A stretch of DNA of 64,000 nucleotides from Jacaranda mimosifolia. Taxonomy: Eukaryota > Streptophyta > Magnoliopsida > Lamiales > Bignoniaceae. The stretch lies in contig CM032131.1 of NCBI GenBank assembly GCA_018894105.1, positions 7,776,501-7,840,500 of the forward strand, read 5' to 3'. Below the pieces are notes generated by a model. That model saw only the letters and a list, made by a program, of their open reading frames with translations, was not told where the DNA came from and did no database searches. The translations under genes and the position numbers were made by a program. This document shows, piece by piece, positions 1-11,511 of this stretch; the stretch's first letter is position 1, and every line of letters starts with the position of its first letter.

Positions 1-783
1 TTTGGTGTTATAAAATACTTTAAGTCTTTTGCAGAAAAGAATTTTAGACACTAACTAGATTATATAAAATCAGTTAAGCAACCAATCAGACTAGTGATAA
101 ATAAAGCAATAAAGCAAAAATAGATAAACATTCAAATTTATAGTGGTTCAGCAAATGCTTACTTCACTATCTAAGCTTTCACTTAGGATTTAGAACCTAT
201 CAAATTAATATTAAGTGAGAGTTTTTACAGTATAAACACAATAATATGACATAATTAAAAGATAAGAATCAAAACACTTTACCAGGGTGAAAACTAGCTC
301 TTCAACAGAGCTAAACTGGAATCCCATATGAGATAAGACACATTCCAAAATACTGTGACACCAATTGTTTAGTGGATGGGCTCGGTAAAGCTTTTGTTAG
401 TCTTCCTTACACAACCTCTATGCATTGATGCATGAGTATATACCGCTCCATATAGCAGGATCTTGACTCTCCTTCCAGGCCAGAAACTAGAAAATCATAG
501 AAGATTCCAATAGCACCGCTTTATTGATTTCTTCACCTAGAGATCCTTAGAGTAACCAAGTGCCCAATTTGTTCTCTTCAGAGGGTACATTGAGGGCAGG
601 TGCGAATTACGTCCCTCTTTATGCTAGAATCCTTAACGAATCTTTTTAAATATAGAAGGTTAATTCCAGCACATAGAGAAAGATTCTGGCAGATAATCAA
701 GGAAAGATTCTCTTGCTTTAACACATAATTAAACATATAATATTGTCATAATCAAAATTAAGTAAATCATTAAAGGGTTAACA
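1..783 (-). repeat. 3' LTR of copia-1 (partial)
   Basis: It aligns by eye with 7722-8971 (for example the shared AAAGAATTTTAG, ATCAAATTAATATTAA and GGGTTAACA stretches). The right edge is set by TTAACA at 778-783 followed by a pyrimidine run that is the polypurine tract on the minus strand. The copy is about 0.44 kb shorter than its partner because sequence matching roughly 8360-8798 is absent. Confidence 0.8.
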
Positions 784-798
784 ATCTTTCCCTTTTGA
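784..798 (-). other. Polypurine tract of copia-1
   Basis: On the minus strand the sequence reads AAAAGGGAAAGAT directly before the LTR start TGTTAACCC. This is the usual place and form of the plus-strand priming site of plant copia elements. Confidence 0.7.
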
Positions 799-2760
799 TA
801 ATGGCAGAATTTAAATAAGAATGAAGGATATCACCTGAGTTCCCCTACTTATTTACTCAGTTGTTTACTTGTGCTCCTCCTCTCTGAATGTGCTTAAGAA
901 CTAAAGTAACTTGTGCTTCCTTGGTTTAGATTTTCAGAAAACCAGAAAAGCAACAAAATACCCATAGATAAAAGATATGGAAATAAAGTTCATTCATGCA
1001 TCCACATTGCAAGCTTAAAATTGAAAACAAATCATCGAGTAGTTTAAAATTTTACAAAGGCATATAAATGTTTATCAACCAAAAAATTGTTCATCCAGTA
1101 AACAAAAATTTAAAAAATTCCAACATGCATCAAAATATTTAAATTTCAATACTCTCACCATCATCACCAAAAGGGGCTTAAGAAGCAGAACAATGTGTCT
1201 TACTTTCTATTTCAGCCTAATAATACTATCTTGGTTCCTACTAGTTTTACAAAGAAGTCTTTCCACACGATTCGCAAGCACTTTAATAGCCTTTCCAACC
1301 TCATCCACCTTAGCCTTCAATTTCTTATCAAATGGGTCTTGATACATTTTGGAACGCCTAGCCAAGTGGTATGAATTGGGTAGAAGATTCAGAATAGAGC
1401 TAACAACCACTGATGTTTTTCCTCTGTAAAGACAAGCAGTGACACTCCTAGAAGTTTTTCCAGTACCTCTAAACCATCAATCATGCTTATTATATTAGAT
1501 TTTTATTTTTCTAAGGCTAGTAGTCCAAAATTTTATGATCACGATCCCCATCAATCTAGGCATCCAGTAAGAAAATTCTCTCATTCTTAAAGATATAGCC
1601 AAGAAGCATAGAATATGGAAGATTTTTGGCTTGATGGTGCTGGAATACAACATGTATTTTAGAATGATAGAGCTAATATTCACCATTTCTTGTCATACAG
1701 AGACTCATAGAATTAAGGTTAGTGGAATGATCACCGCTTGAAACTAGAATAGAGAAAATAGTAACACTAAGGATTTTATGCGGCAAGATATGTTCTATTT
1801 TCATTTGTTCAAGGTAGCCCCAATAGATAATGCATATTTTTTACCCACCCTTCTCCCCTTACCCCCTCCAAAAAAAAATTGGTTATTTTATCATAAGATA
1901 CCATAATGCGACAAATCCCCAAAAATTAAAGAATTTGGTACCATAATCTAGAATATCTAGAATGAACTTTAGTTTAGAGGGACAAAGCACAACATAGGAC
2001 TCAACAAAGATATCATGTCAGACTCAATGTAAGTAAAATTTGAGTAAAATAGCTTAATACGATATATGTATGAATGTTAGTTCAATTCCATAAAATTATC
2101 CCATTTTAAATTGCACACAAGATCAACTGCAGAAGATTTTGGTAGAGATCTAAAATTAATGGTCCTTTTCCTATTCAAATTTTGAGCAGAAATGTTTTCA
2201 CGAAAACATTTTTCAATAGCAGTCAAATGGAACTTGAGAGATGAAAGAATCTTATCAAAGGTCAAGTCCTTGATTTCTTCTGGATGAACTAAAATAGGAG
2301 ATTTTGGACACGATAAAGCCTCATTTGAACTGCTTGGTTTTTTGGGAGAACCTATGGAGATGTACTTAGAACTAGATTCATCAACACCGAGAAACTCAAG
2401 ATTATTAGAAACGAAAGATGATTTATCCTCATCAGAGCTAGAATCATTGTACCATTTAAATAATAATAATAGGGCTTTAAAAACTTTGAGAGGAATGGGT
2501 TTAGAAGAGAAGATGAAACCTTTTTCTTGCATGAAGAAGGTCTAGCATCACATAGCAGCATGCTTTGGCATGGCAATTTCAAAGGATGGATTGAAAATTC
2601 CTTTTAGAGAAAAGAGAAAGAGGATTTTCCCTTTTTGCTACAATTGAGAAGAACGAAGAATAGATTTTTAAAGATTAATATGAGAGAATAGGTTTTTGGA
2701 AAGTGGAGAAAGTTTACTAATTGCCAATTTTTTAGGGGAGAAAAATGGATATGGGAAAAA
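799..2760 (-). pseudogene. copia-1 post-pol region with ORF remnants
   Basis: About 2 kb lies between the RNase H end and the polypurine tract, more than most copia elements need. It holds a 151-residue open frame at 2532-2077. Its N-terminal half is hydrophobic, then come a Ser/Asp/Glu-rich stretch (SSSDEDKSSF) and a Pro/Ser patch. A second open frame of 67 residues at 1410-1207 has a heptad-like Lys/Leu/Val pattern suggesting a short coiled coil. Sirevirus-type copia elements carry an extra ORF here, sometimes called envelope-like; that parallel is inference. I recognise no domain. Stops separate the two frames, so the region is read as decayed. Confidence 0.45.
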
Positions 2761-2869
2761 ATGTGATTTAGGCGATTTTCCATAACAAATAACTGCCAAA
2801 TTTAACCAGATAATAATATACCACCAAAATCATATTTTGATTTTATTCCTAATTTTTCTCCAATAAAAA

Positions 2870-4350
2870 TAATTTTTTTTCTTCCAAAGTTTTAGTAAAA
2901 TATCTACAAGTTGATTTCCAGCAGAGATAAAATCAATTGAAAATATCACCTTTATTTACATGATCATGCAATAAATGATGTGCATGCAATAATTTCAATG
3001 TGTTTAGTGGGTAAGTGCAACATTGGATTTTTAGAAATATTTATAGCACAGGAACTGTCACGTAAAATGGGCACACAAGATGTGTTAACTCCAAAATCAT
3101 ATAAAATGTGTTTTATCCAAAATACCTAGGTGTAGCAATTGCCCAAAACCATGTATTCTGCCTTAGTTATAGATAATTCAATTACACTCTGCTTTTTACT
3201 GCACCATAAAATCAGGAAATTTTTTTGTAGTTGACAACCACCACTAGTACTTTTCCTATCTAACTTATAAATATCATAGTCCGCATCAAAATAATTTATG
3301 AAATTAAAAGATTTCTAAGCTGTAACTAGATGTTCGCTTAAGATATCTTAAAATTCTTTAACAACATTCAAATGAGATTCTTTTGATTCAAACTGGAATC
3401 TAGGATTTAGCATGTAGCAAATACAATATATATAGGTAGCTTGTAGTTAAGCAAAGCAAACTACCAATCATACCTCTATAGACTTTTTCGTCTATACACT
3501 TACCATCATCATCATGTTGCAGTCTGGTAGATGTATTCATGGGAGTGGTTGCAGGGTTGCATCCACCCATTCCAAATTTCTTCCTTAGTATATTTTCTTG
3601 TGAGATGAATGTCCGTTTTGCAGTTTGTTTCACTTGAAGTCCCAAAAAGAAGTTGAGGTCTCCCATCAAGCTCATTTCAAACTCCTATTTCATTTTCTTG
3701 GCAAGCTCTTGACAAAACAGATCATTAGTAGCATTAGAAATAATACATTGACATACGATGAGAGAATTATTATATTAGTGCTTAATGAACATTATGGTAT
3801 CTAAGATTCCAATAGAAGAATCATAATTTATGAGAAAATTACTCAATAAAATCATACTAGCCCTAGGGGCTTGTTTCAAACCATATAAGCCTTTCTCAGG
3901 TCTAAAACATGATGAGGAAATTTTTGATTTCTAGAAACTGGGGGTTTGCTCAACATTAACTTCTTTTTTAATAAATCTATTTAGAGAAGTACTTTTTATG
4001 TCCATTTGGCAGAGTATAAACTTTTTATAAGATTAGAAGTCAAGAAGCATTTTAATAGATTCTAACCATGCAACTAGAGCAAATGTTTCATCATAGTCGA
4101 TGCCCTCTTGCTGACTATAGCCTTTTACTACCAGTCTAGCTTTGTTTCTGGTAACTTTCCCAATTTCATCAAGCTTGTTTCGGAACATCTATTTGGTACC
4201 AACAACTGAATGGCCTGATTGTTGTTCTACCAAGTTCCAGGCTTTATTCTTTTCAAGTTGAGTCAATGTTTCCTTCATTGCTTCAGTCCAAGATGGGTAT
4301 TTTAGTGCCTTCTAGACAACTTTAGGCTATATCATAGAGATAAAGGCACA
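2870..4350 (-). pseudogene. copia-1 reverse transcriptase and RNase H (broken)
   Basis: The RT start is marked by the minus-strand translation GYSQQEGIDYDETFA near 4065-4130, a signature of plant copia RTs. The C-terminal RT motif MGDLNFFLGLQVKQ lies at 3675-3630, and the RNase H motif WCSKKQSVIELS near 3215-3150, followed by a KGDI/LVDIL-like tail near 2900. The catalytic YVDD box (about 3740-3760) reads YVN and is followed by a one-base frame change. Several stops lie between the pieces, so no active enzyme is encoded. Confidence 0.8.
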
Positions 4351-4394
4351 ATTGGATTGATCTGTTGGAATTTGATGAGCTTTAGATTTAGTAG

Positions 4395-5880
4395 TTATTT
4401 CAATTTGAGTATCTCGAATGACTCTGTTGGTAGGATAGCTAGAAGCATGTTTAACTTTTTGGTTCTTTGTTTAGTCTTTTCTGTTGGGTTGCTAGAATCA
4501 AGTTCAGATGTGGGATTATGTTTCCTCAAATGATTCCAATTCCTCTTTGACATTGATGGTTCTAATTTTCGAGTCTTAAATGGTTCATTAAACCTTGCAA
4601 TTTCTTTGCTCAAGTTTTTTGTGGCATAAGAAAGGTTAGTCTCATCGAATATAACATGTATAGATTCTTTAACCATTCTTTTCCTCTTATTAAACACACG
4701 ATAGGGTTCGCTATGCATTGAATAACCAACAAAGATAGTTTCATCAACTTTGGAATCAAACTTTGTCAAATAATCTGTTATCATTAAGAATGTAACATTT
4801 GCAACAAAAAGTATGAAAATAAAAAATATTTGTAGTTTTACTATGCCACAATTCATAAAGTTTTTTTCTCGAAAGAGGTCTTAATAAAATATGATTGGAA
4901 CCATAACAAGCTGTATTTATGGCCTCACCCCAAAAGGATTTTGGAAGATCATATTCATAGAACATGGTTCTAGCAACTTCTTGCAAAATTTGATTTTTCC
5001 TTTCAATCGCCACTTTTTGTTAGGGAGTCTCAAATGTAGAAAAATCATGAATGTGACCATGTTCTTCACAAAATAATATAAAATTTATTTCATCAAACTT
5101 GATGCCATGGTCATTTCAAATTTTCTTTATGAAATAACCTTTTTTATACTAAAGCCTTTTAGTAAGTGGAATTAAAGCATTTAAGGTATCATTTTATTAG
5201 CAATGAATAGCACGTACATAAAATGTGTATAATCATCTACTATGACAAACACATACTTTTTACCTATGTGGGAAGCGGTTTTTCTAGATCCTAACAAGTC
5301 AGCGTGTAGAAGTTCTGATGGCCTAGAAGTTGTAAACTCATTCTTTGGTTTGAAGGATATTCGAATTTTCTTCCTTTTTTGGCATGCATCACATATCCTG
5401 TCCTCAACCAAATTCAACTTTGGAACCCCTTTGACATGTTTTTTCTTTGTAAGATCATATATGATCTCCATATTCATGTGGCCTAATCTCTTATGCCATT
5501 TCCAGCTTTCTTCATTTGTAATAGCTCAAGACTCCATATTTTGGTAGGTTAAATCATCAATGGCTATACAATAAATATTTCCTCCCTAGTAATAGTAAAA
5601 ACTAATTTCTTATTTTGCTTTATAATATGAGTAGGATAGAATTAAACCTCACAACCTGCATTGCATAATTGACTGATACTAAGCAAGTTATACTTTAGGC
5701 CCTCAACAAGCCATACATTAACAATAGTAGTATCAATCTTCTTACCAGTGGTACCTTTGCCTACTATGTGTGCTTTCATGTTGTCAGCGCATAAAATATT
5801 TCCTGCAAGGCATTTGTTTAGCCTAGGAAACATGGATGCATCCCCAGTTATATATCTGTAACATTCGCTACCTATGTAGC
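4395..5880 (-). pseudogene. copia-1 protease C-terminus, pre-integrase and integrase (broken)
   Basis: Minus-strand fragments follow each other in order. At 5833-5642 is the protease tail/pre-integrase (GLKYNLLSISQLC). At 5477-5181 are the pre-integrase CDACQKRK and the core start (HADLLGSR..., VIVDDYTHF). At 5013-4756 the core continues (ERKNQILQEVARTMF), and at 4856-4395 is the C-terminal region with the ETIFVGYS motif. Frames shift between the fragments and stops interrupt them. Integrase inserts the cDNA into chromosomes; this copy cannot. Confidence 0.8.
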
Positions 5881-5989
5881 ATTTCTTTTCCTTTGCATGT
5901 ACCTAAAAAAATATTAGTTTGTTTTAGATCCCCAAACTATGTTAGGTCTCTTGTAGTTAGTAACAGATAACTTTCTCACCTAAAATTCT

Positions 5990-7610
5990 TTGTACTAATA
6001 AGCTTTTTTATTTGACATTTATAATTGACATGACTAGATTTACCACAAGTAAAGCATGTCTTTCGAACTAGTTTGAAATATTCTCTAGAAGTTTCAAAAC
6101 CAGTTTGATATTTTTCAAGTTGCTGCGGTTTCTAAATTTATGGTCCTAATTGTTTCAAGGTGGAATAGATTTTTGTGTGTGCTTAACACTTATGGAGCAT
6201 TCAACTAGATCCTCCATAGCATGGCGACATTCTTCAAAAATCTTTCTAACTTTGATTTCACAACTCATATTATCAATTTATTTCTTCAAGGAGCTATTTC
6301 TTTTTAGTGAGCCAATTATTTACTTTCTTTTTACATTCAACATATCAAGGGTCTTCTTATACCTAGCCATATCCATTTCAAGTTTACCCTTATTAGCTCT
6401 ATCCAGTTCTTCCTGCAGATAATCCACTTTATCTTACAAAGCTTTATTTTTATTAACAAGCATATTAGCATGAATTTTTTAAATTTTCAACAATTTATCC
6501 ACGTCCTCATTAATGTCAATTTCACCACTGGAATCATAATCAGAATATAAAGATGTACTTACTTGATTTACTATGTAGAATTCTCTTCATTGATAAATTG
6601 CTCACCATCAGATTCATCCCATATGGTTGTCATCGCCTTGGCTTTGGCTTGTTTTGTATTTTTCTTCAAACTGGGATAATCTTAATTTTTTATGTCTGAT
6701 TTCATTTCATTCATAATAGCAAGGTGGTTTGGAACGTTATGTTTTCAGACTTATTCTTTTTTATTTTGATATGTTGTTTTGAAATTTCTTTTTGAGGTTC
6801 CTTAGTTGCTTTAATCTTCGAGAAATTAGTAAGATCTCATCCTCAACTTATTTCTCATCAAGATCTTCTTGAAGTTCTAAGTCTAAATCAAACTTAAAAT
6901 TTAAACATATGTTTTTTTACCCTTTGTTTTGGAACTTTCATCTTTGTTAACCAGCATTATTTCATGAGATGTGAAAGATCCAATCAGTTCACCTATGGTC
7001 ATCTTACTAAGATCACGAGCTTCCTAAATAGCTATTACTTTTGATACTCACTCTTCGGAAGTAATCTTAAAATCTTCCAAACTTGCTATCTTTATTTATA
7101 GTTCTGTCAAGTGCAAACATAAGATTTATAATTTTTATAAGCCACACATACATCTGACTTATCGTCTTATCAAGTTTCATCTAGAACATTTCATATTTAT
7201 GAATGAGAGTGATTTTCTCCTGTTAAACCTGACTAATACTTTCATGGTTTGCTTGCAACATATTCCACATTTGCCTGCTATAACACATATTCTGACTCAG
7301 TTATATTCCTCTTTTGTGAGAATGTACGATAGAATATCTTTAGCCTTTGCATTAATCAAGATGGCCTTTTATCTTCATTAGTCAATTCTTATGGTTACTT
7401 TAGAACCTTCTATTCATCAACTAATTTCATTAGAACTATTGCCCTTCACTGACTGCGTCCCACAAATCAAAATCTAGGGCAATGGTATATTGTTGCATCA
7501 AGTTTTTCCACATAGCATAATTGGTACCATCAAGTAGTAGAGGCTGTTTGTGCGATTCCACTTTTGCAAAGACATCAAAAGTGTCAGTGGCTATAGGATC
7601 TTTTACACCA
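5990..7610 (-). pseudogene. copia-1 gag with CCHC zinc knuckle (broken)
   Basis: The N-terminal gag motif LDGTNYAMWKNLMQQY is readable on the minus strand near 7540-7480. The nucleocapsid zinc knuckle CFTCGKSSHVNYKC (C-X2-C-X4-H-X4-C) occupies 6056-6015. Between them many stops and frame changes break the frame, so only pieces of the structural protein remain. The start is placed just inside the primer site. Confidence 0.7.
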
Positions 7611-7626
7611 CAATGTAGAGCATGTA

Positions 7627-7638
7627 GCTTTGATGCTA
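7627..7638 (-). other. Primer binding site of copia-1 (tRNA-iMet type, degenerate)
   Basis: The minus strand here matches the initiator-Met primer site TGGTATCAGAGC at 9 of 12 positions and sits two bases from the LTR edge, the usual spacing. Confidence 0.6.
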
Positions 7639-7640
7639 GT

Positions 7641-8971
7641 TGAGATTGATTATAACCCTAAGAGCGAGGGTGAATTAGGCCTATCAAATTTTGATGCAAC
7701 AGAAGTTTATCACTCAAAAACTATTTGACCTTCTAAAATACTTTAATTCTTTTGCAGAAAAGAATTTTAGAAACTGATTGGAATTTGTAAAACCAGTTAA
7801 GCAACTAGTCAGATAGTAATAAATAAAGCAGTAATTAAAGCACAAATAAATGAACATTATAATTTACAGTGGTTTGGCAAATCCCTACTTCACTAGCTAA
7901 ACTTTTACTGATAATTTGGAACCCATCAAATTAATATTAAATGAGAGAATTTGTACAGTATGAACACAATACAGAATGAAAAAATAAAGATCGAAACACC
8001 CTAACTGGGTGAAACCTAGCTCTTCAGTAGAGAGTTAAACTGGAATCTTAGATGGGTTAAGACAGATTCCTTTACCCAGCTCTTCAATAGAGAGTTAAAC
8101 TAAAATCTTAGATGAGATAAGACATATTCCAAAATATTGCAAAACCAACTACTTTGTGAACAAGCCCGAGAACTTTTGGCAGTTTCACTCACACAAGTTT
8201 TAGTTACTCTATACTGCAAGCTCTGGACTCTTCTTCCTGACCAAAACCTAGAGAATGCAGAGGATTCCAATGGCACTACTCTATTAATTTCTTCATCTAG
8301 AGGTCTTTAGACCAATCAAATGCCCAATTTGTTCTCTTCACTAGGTCTCTCAAGAGCATGTGCTTCTCCCCTCCATCTTCATCACTATGCCTTTCCAGAA
8401 ATAAAAAATTTTTGTCCTCGTCTCCCCATATTTTATCAAAGTCAAGCTCTTTCTAACCTTCTTCACCACAAGGTCCCTTGAAAACACAAAATAGAGTAAT
8501 AAATTAGCACAAATAAGCACAACGCGTATGAAAGTATCACACGAATTTTCAATAATACTTAATAGGTATTTTTCCCATCACTTAAGATTTTCACTGAGAA
8601 TGCTGCATATTTTCTAATTTGTAGATGCATTTACAATGGTTAAAAGTTTTGACATGCTAAGATATTACTTGATGCAAATAAGGAAAACAACCTATAAGGC
8701 ATGAATCTATTTGAATCATAATTATCTCACATAATTTTGAATTAACATAAAATGCAAGAAGACTGATCTTCTTTCCTAATTAATGGAGATATGAATCATG
8801 CTAGAATCCTCAACTGATCTTTTTAAATATGGAAGGTTAATCCCTACACATAGAGATAAATCTCGGTAGACAACAAATGAAAGATATTATTGACTTAATG
8901 GCATGCTTTAAACACACAATTAAACATATAATGTTATAATCAAAACTAAGTAAATCATAAAAGGGTTAACA
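7641..8971 (-). repeat. 5' LTR of copia-1
   Basis: A 1331-bp LTR bounded by TG at 7641 and TTAACA at 8966-8971, repeated (shorter) at 1-783. It contains an internal near-duplication at about 8025-8139, in which two blocks of 55-60 bp share CTAGCTCTTCA.TAGAGAGTTAAACT-like sequence. It also has about 440 bp (8360-8798) absent from the partner LTR. Confidence 0.75.
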
Positions 8972-8984
8972 ATATCTTTAAAGG

Positions 8985-9950
8985 CGTGGTGCTCAAGGAA
9001 TTTGTTTCCTTAGGAAGCACTGATCTCTAGTTGAGACTGAACTATAAATTCTAGGTGCTGAAGGAACCCATTTTCCTAGAAAACACTGAGTAATGGCTAA
9101 ACTTGAGCCATAAAATTTAGATTTGAACTTAATCCATAAAAAGTTGTTAAATTGTGAAAGAATTTATTTCTTTGAGAAGCACTCATTTCTGGTTTGATCA
9201 TTACCATATAAAAGGCTAGGTCTTTGATTGTACCCATAAAAGTTAAGGTCTGATCCTTCTATACCATAAAGAACTGGATTTTAGCTGAGCCTGCAGAAGT
9301 TAAGGTTGGGTTTTCCCATACTTTAAAGAACTAAGGTTATTGACTAAACCTATAGAAATTAAGGTTTGGTGACTTGTACCATAAAGGACTGGGTTAGGAT
9401 TGGACCCATAAAAATTTGAATTACGATTAGACTTGTAAAAAATCTAGGTTAATATTGCTCCCAAAAAAATCTCTATAATACGTTTGACTTTATCCTGTAA
9501 AAGAATTATTATAGTGAATTTTTCCCAAAATCCCAACTTATAAAGTTTAGGTAAAGCAATAGGATCAGTTTATCTCAAAGTTCTTTAAATCCATATGTTC
9601 TTTATTTGCTTTATACCTTACTTTACTCATTGCTTACTTACTGATTGTTGCACTGCACATTACTTATTACACTATTTACTAATCAATAATCTTTAAGTGT
9701 CGTAAGTATTGAATTAACAGGATCAAGAAGCAATAATTCTTGAAGATATTTTGTGGTACATAAAAAGTTAAACAAGCATAATTTGCCTCCCTCTTATGCT
9801 CAACTCTGTACCACAAAAATCATAAATAAAAATATTTTGTCAAGGTAATACAATATAAAAATTAAAAACCATGATTAATACCCATCATTAATTCTTTATT
9901 GACAAAAGTATCCTCTTGTGAATTTTTATTACGTAAAAATTGTGCAAATA
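8985..9950. repeat. Degenerate short-period repeat tract, then unannotated AT-rich DNA
   Basis: From about 9000 to 9480 short motifs recur at irregular spacing of about 40-55 bp, such as ACCATAAAGAACTGG, CCCATAAAAGTTAAGG and GAAGCACTGAT. This looks like the inside of another old LTR, but no termini were found. 9480-9950 is AT-rich with no gene. Confidence 0.4.
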
Positions 9951-9951
9951 A

Positions 9952-10561
9952 CATTAGATCCCATATTGGTGAAATAAATGAATAGTAGTCTCTATATATG
10001 ATCTTGGACAATCCTCTCCTTTTGAGCTAGCTTTTAAGGTTGAGTTAGGTATAAGGTCCATTCTTCAACATGATATTAGATTCATCCATTCCCGATGTTG
10101 GTTTACCCAATATTGTTGGGCCACCTATTTCATGCTATTCCACGCTTCAGATGTTCAGTCCTAGGCATGTGCAGGGTATATTAGTGGCCCATATTAGTGA
10201 AATAAATAAGTTATTATCTCTATATATAGTCTTGGGCAATCCTCACCTCTTCAGCTAACTTTTGGGGTGAGCTTATAAATGAATAGTGGTCTCTATATAT
10301 GGTCTTGGACAATCCTCACTTCTTGAACTAGCTTTTAGGATTAAGTTAGGCCCAGGGTCTATTTTTCAATATGGTATCAAAGCCACTCATTTTCAATGTT
10401 GGACCTCATATCTCATGTTATTCCACGCTCCATATGTTCATTCTTGGGCATGCATGGGGTGTGTTAGATCCCACATCGATGAAATAAATGAATAGTGGCC
10501 TCTATATATGGTATTGAACAATCATCACCTCTTAAACTAACTTTTGGGGGTTAAGTTAGGC
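9952..10561 (+). mobile_element. Tandem multimer of a TRIM-like miniature LTR element
   Basis: Four copies of a roughly 119-bp LTR-like unit are present: 9952-10070, 10179-10274 (right end lost), 10275-10371 (left end lost) and 10462-10561 (right end lost). The unit begins TGTTAGATCCCACAT and ends TTCAACA. Copies one and three are followed directly by a Met-tRNA primer site (10071-10084 degenerate; 10372-10385 TGGTATCAAAGCCA) and a non-coding spacer of 90-108 bp. LTR plus primer site plus tiny spacer is the definition of TRIM elements. The array reads LTR-spacer-LTR fused to LTR-spacer-LTR, as unequal recombination would give. Confidence 0.75.
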
Positions 10562-10878
10562 TATGTGGAAGAGGTAAACATGGAAAGAAATTCAAGAGTT
10601 TTGACGCTGGGAAGATCTTTATCAATGCTACCTGCAAGGAAGCTGTCAAGGAGTTTAGACGGTCTAGCAGTGCACATGGAGGCGATGGTGATTTACGAGT
10701 AGACATCCAGAGTTTTCGCCACATTTTGGGTGAGACTGATCTATACTCCAAAGAAGATTTGTTGATACCAGCCCTTATCATTCCGGTCAACATTACTACT
10801 AGGAAGTGTAAGAAACGCCCCAACAATGGAGCAGAATCTACAACAGATGAGCCAATAGAAATAGCTCAACAGGAATGA
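10561..10878 (+). pseudogene. Coding-like 105-codon segment, unknown function, no start codon
   Basis: An open frame starts at the point where the last TRIM LTR loses similarity and stops at TGA 10876-10878. The product is hydrophilic and of normal composition: a basic start (GRGKHGKKFKSFD), a middle region with SSSAHGGDGD, then ETDLYSKEDLLIPALIIP, a basic patch RKCKKRP and an acidic, Gln-rich tail. There is no ATG near its beginning, so it looks like a 3' terminal exon or retrocopy whose upstream part was lost when the TRIM array formed. I do not recognise the family. The following 300 bp are AT-rich and could be a 3' UTR. Chance is possible, but long open frames are rare here. Confidence 0.4.
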
Positions 10879-11506
10879 AGACATATAGTTAGAATAGCAG
10901 TAATTAGTAAGATTTATTTCTAGAAAGTTGTTTAGTATTTTTCTTCTCGTATTGATGTTCTCCTTTGAAGGCTAAGTATTAACTGGACATCTTGATATTT
11001 CACTCTTTTGATTACAACATAAGTTCTTTATTTATGTTTACTTTATGTTCAAACAAGTGCGTAGTTATCTTATAATTTATAATTGCATCTTGTATTTCAA
11101 GAATTTTAGGATAAGAGGTATGAAATCATCATCATAAGTCTTAGGAAAAAAAAATCATGAGCGTTTAGATTCAGACGTGTACGCAAAGTGCTAAGATAGA
11201 GTGTCGATGCTAGGATGCGAGCATTGGGCCGGGGCGCCTACTGGGAACCTAGTTGGAATGCCAGTTAGGCGCTTGCTTTGTAAGAGGAATTGGGTGCCGG
11301 CCGGCGACTGGTGCTGGGGCGTGCCCTTAGGGCAACCCTCTGTGGGAAGTCCTAGGCACCCCATCACAATCATTCCCATGTGCTTGTTGGGCACCCCTTT
11401 GCTGGGGCTCCCAAGCACTGGCATTGAGGTAATAGTATTTTTTAGTTGCTTTTGCTTGTGTATTTTTTATAGAGTTTGTGGTGGCGCAATGCCTTCAATA
11501 ATTGTC
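10879..11506. other. No gene seen; contains a GC-rich patch
   Basis: AT-rich sequence up to about 11150 gives way to a GC-rich patch at about 11200-11420 (GGGCCGGGGCGCC, GCCGGCCGGCGAC). That patch resembles in style the gypsy-X-family LTR near 22520-22600. Open frames here on both strands look like consequences of base composition. It is probably part of the gypsy-X 3' LTR into which the solo LTR inserted. Confidence 0.35.
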
Positions 11507-11511
11507 CTGGG

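Larger units (their letters stand above)
1..8971 (-). mobile_element. copia-1: Ty1/copia LTR retrotransposon, degenerate, left end outside window
   Basis: Two long direct repeats (1-783 and 7641-8971) bracket a minus-strand internal region whose order is primer site, gag with zinc knuckle, protease/pre-integrase, integrase, RT, RNase H, post-pol ORF, polypurine tract. Integrase upstream of RT is diagnostic of Ty1/copia. Both LTRs begin TGTTAACCC on the minus strand. Long LTRs and about 2 kb of sequence after RNase H suggest a Sirevirus-like lineage; this is inference. All reading frames are broken. The 5-bp flank right of the 5' LTR is ATATC (8972-8976); the matching copy would lie left of the window. 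Confidence 0.85.
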
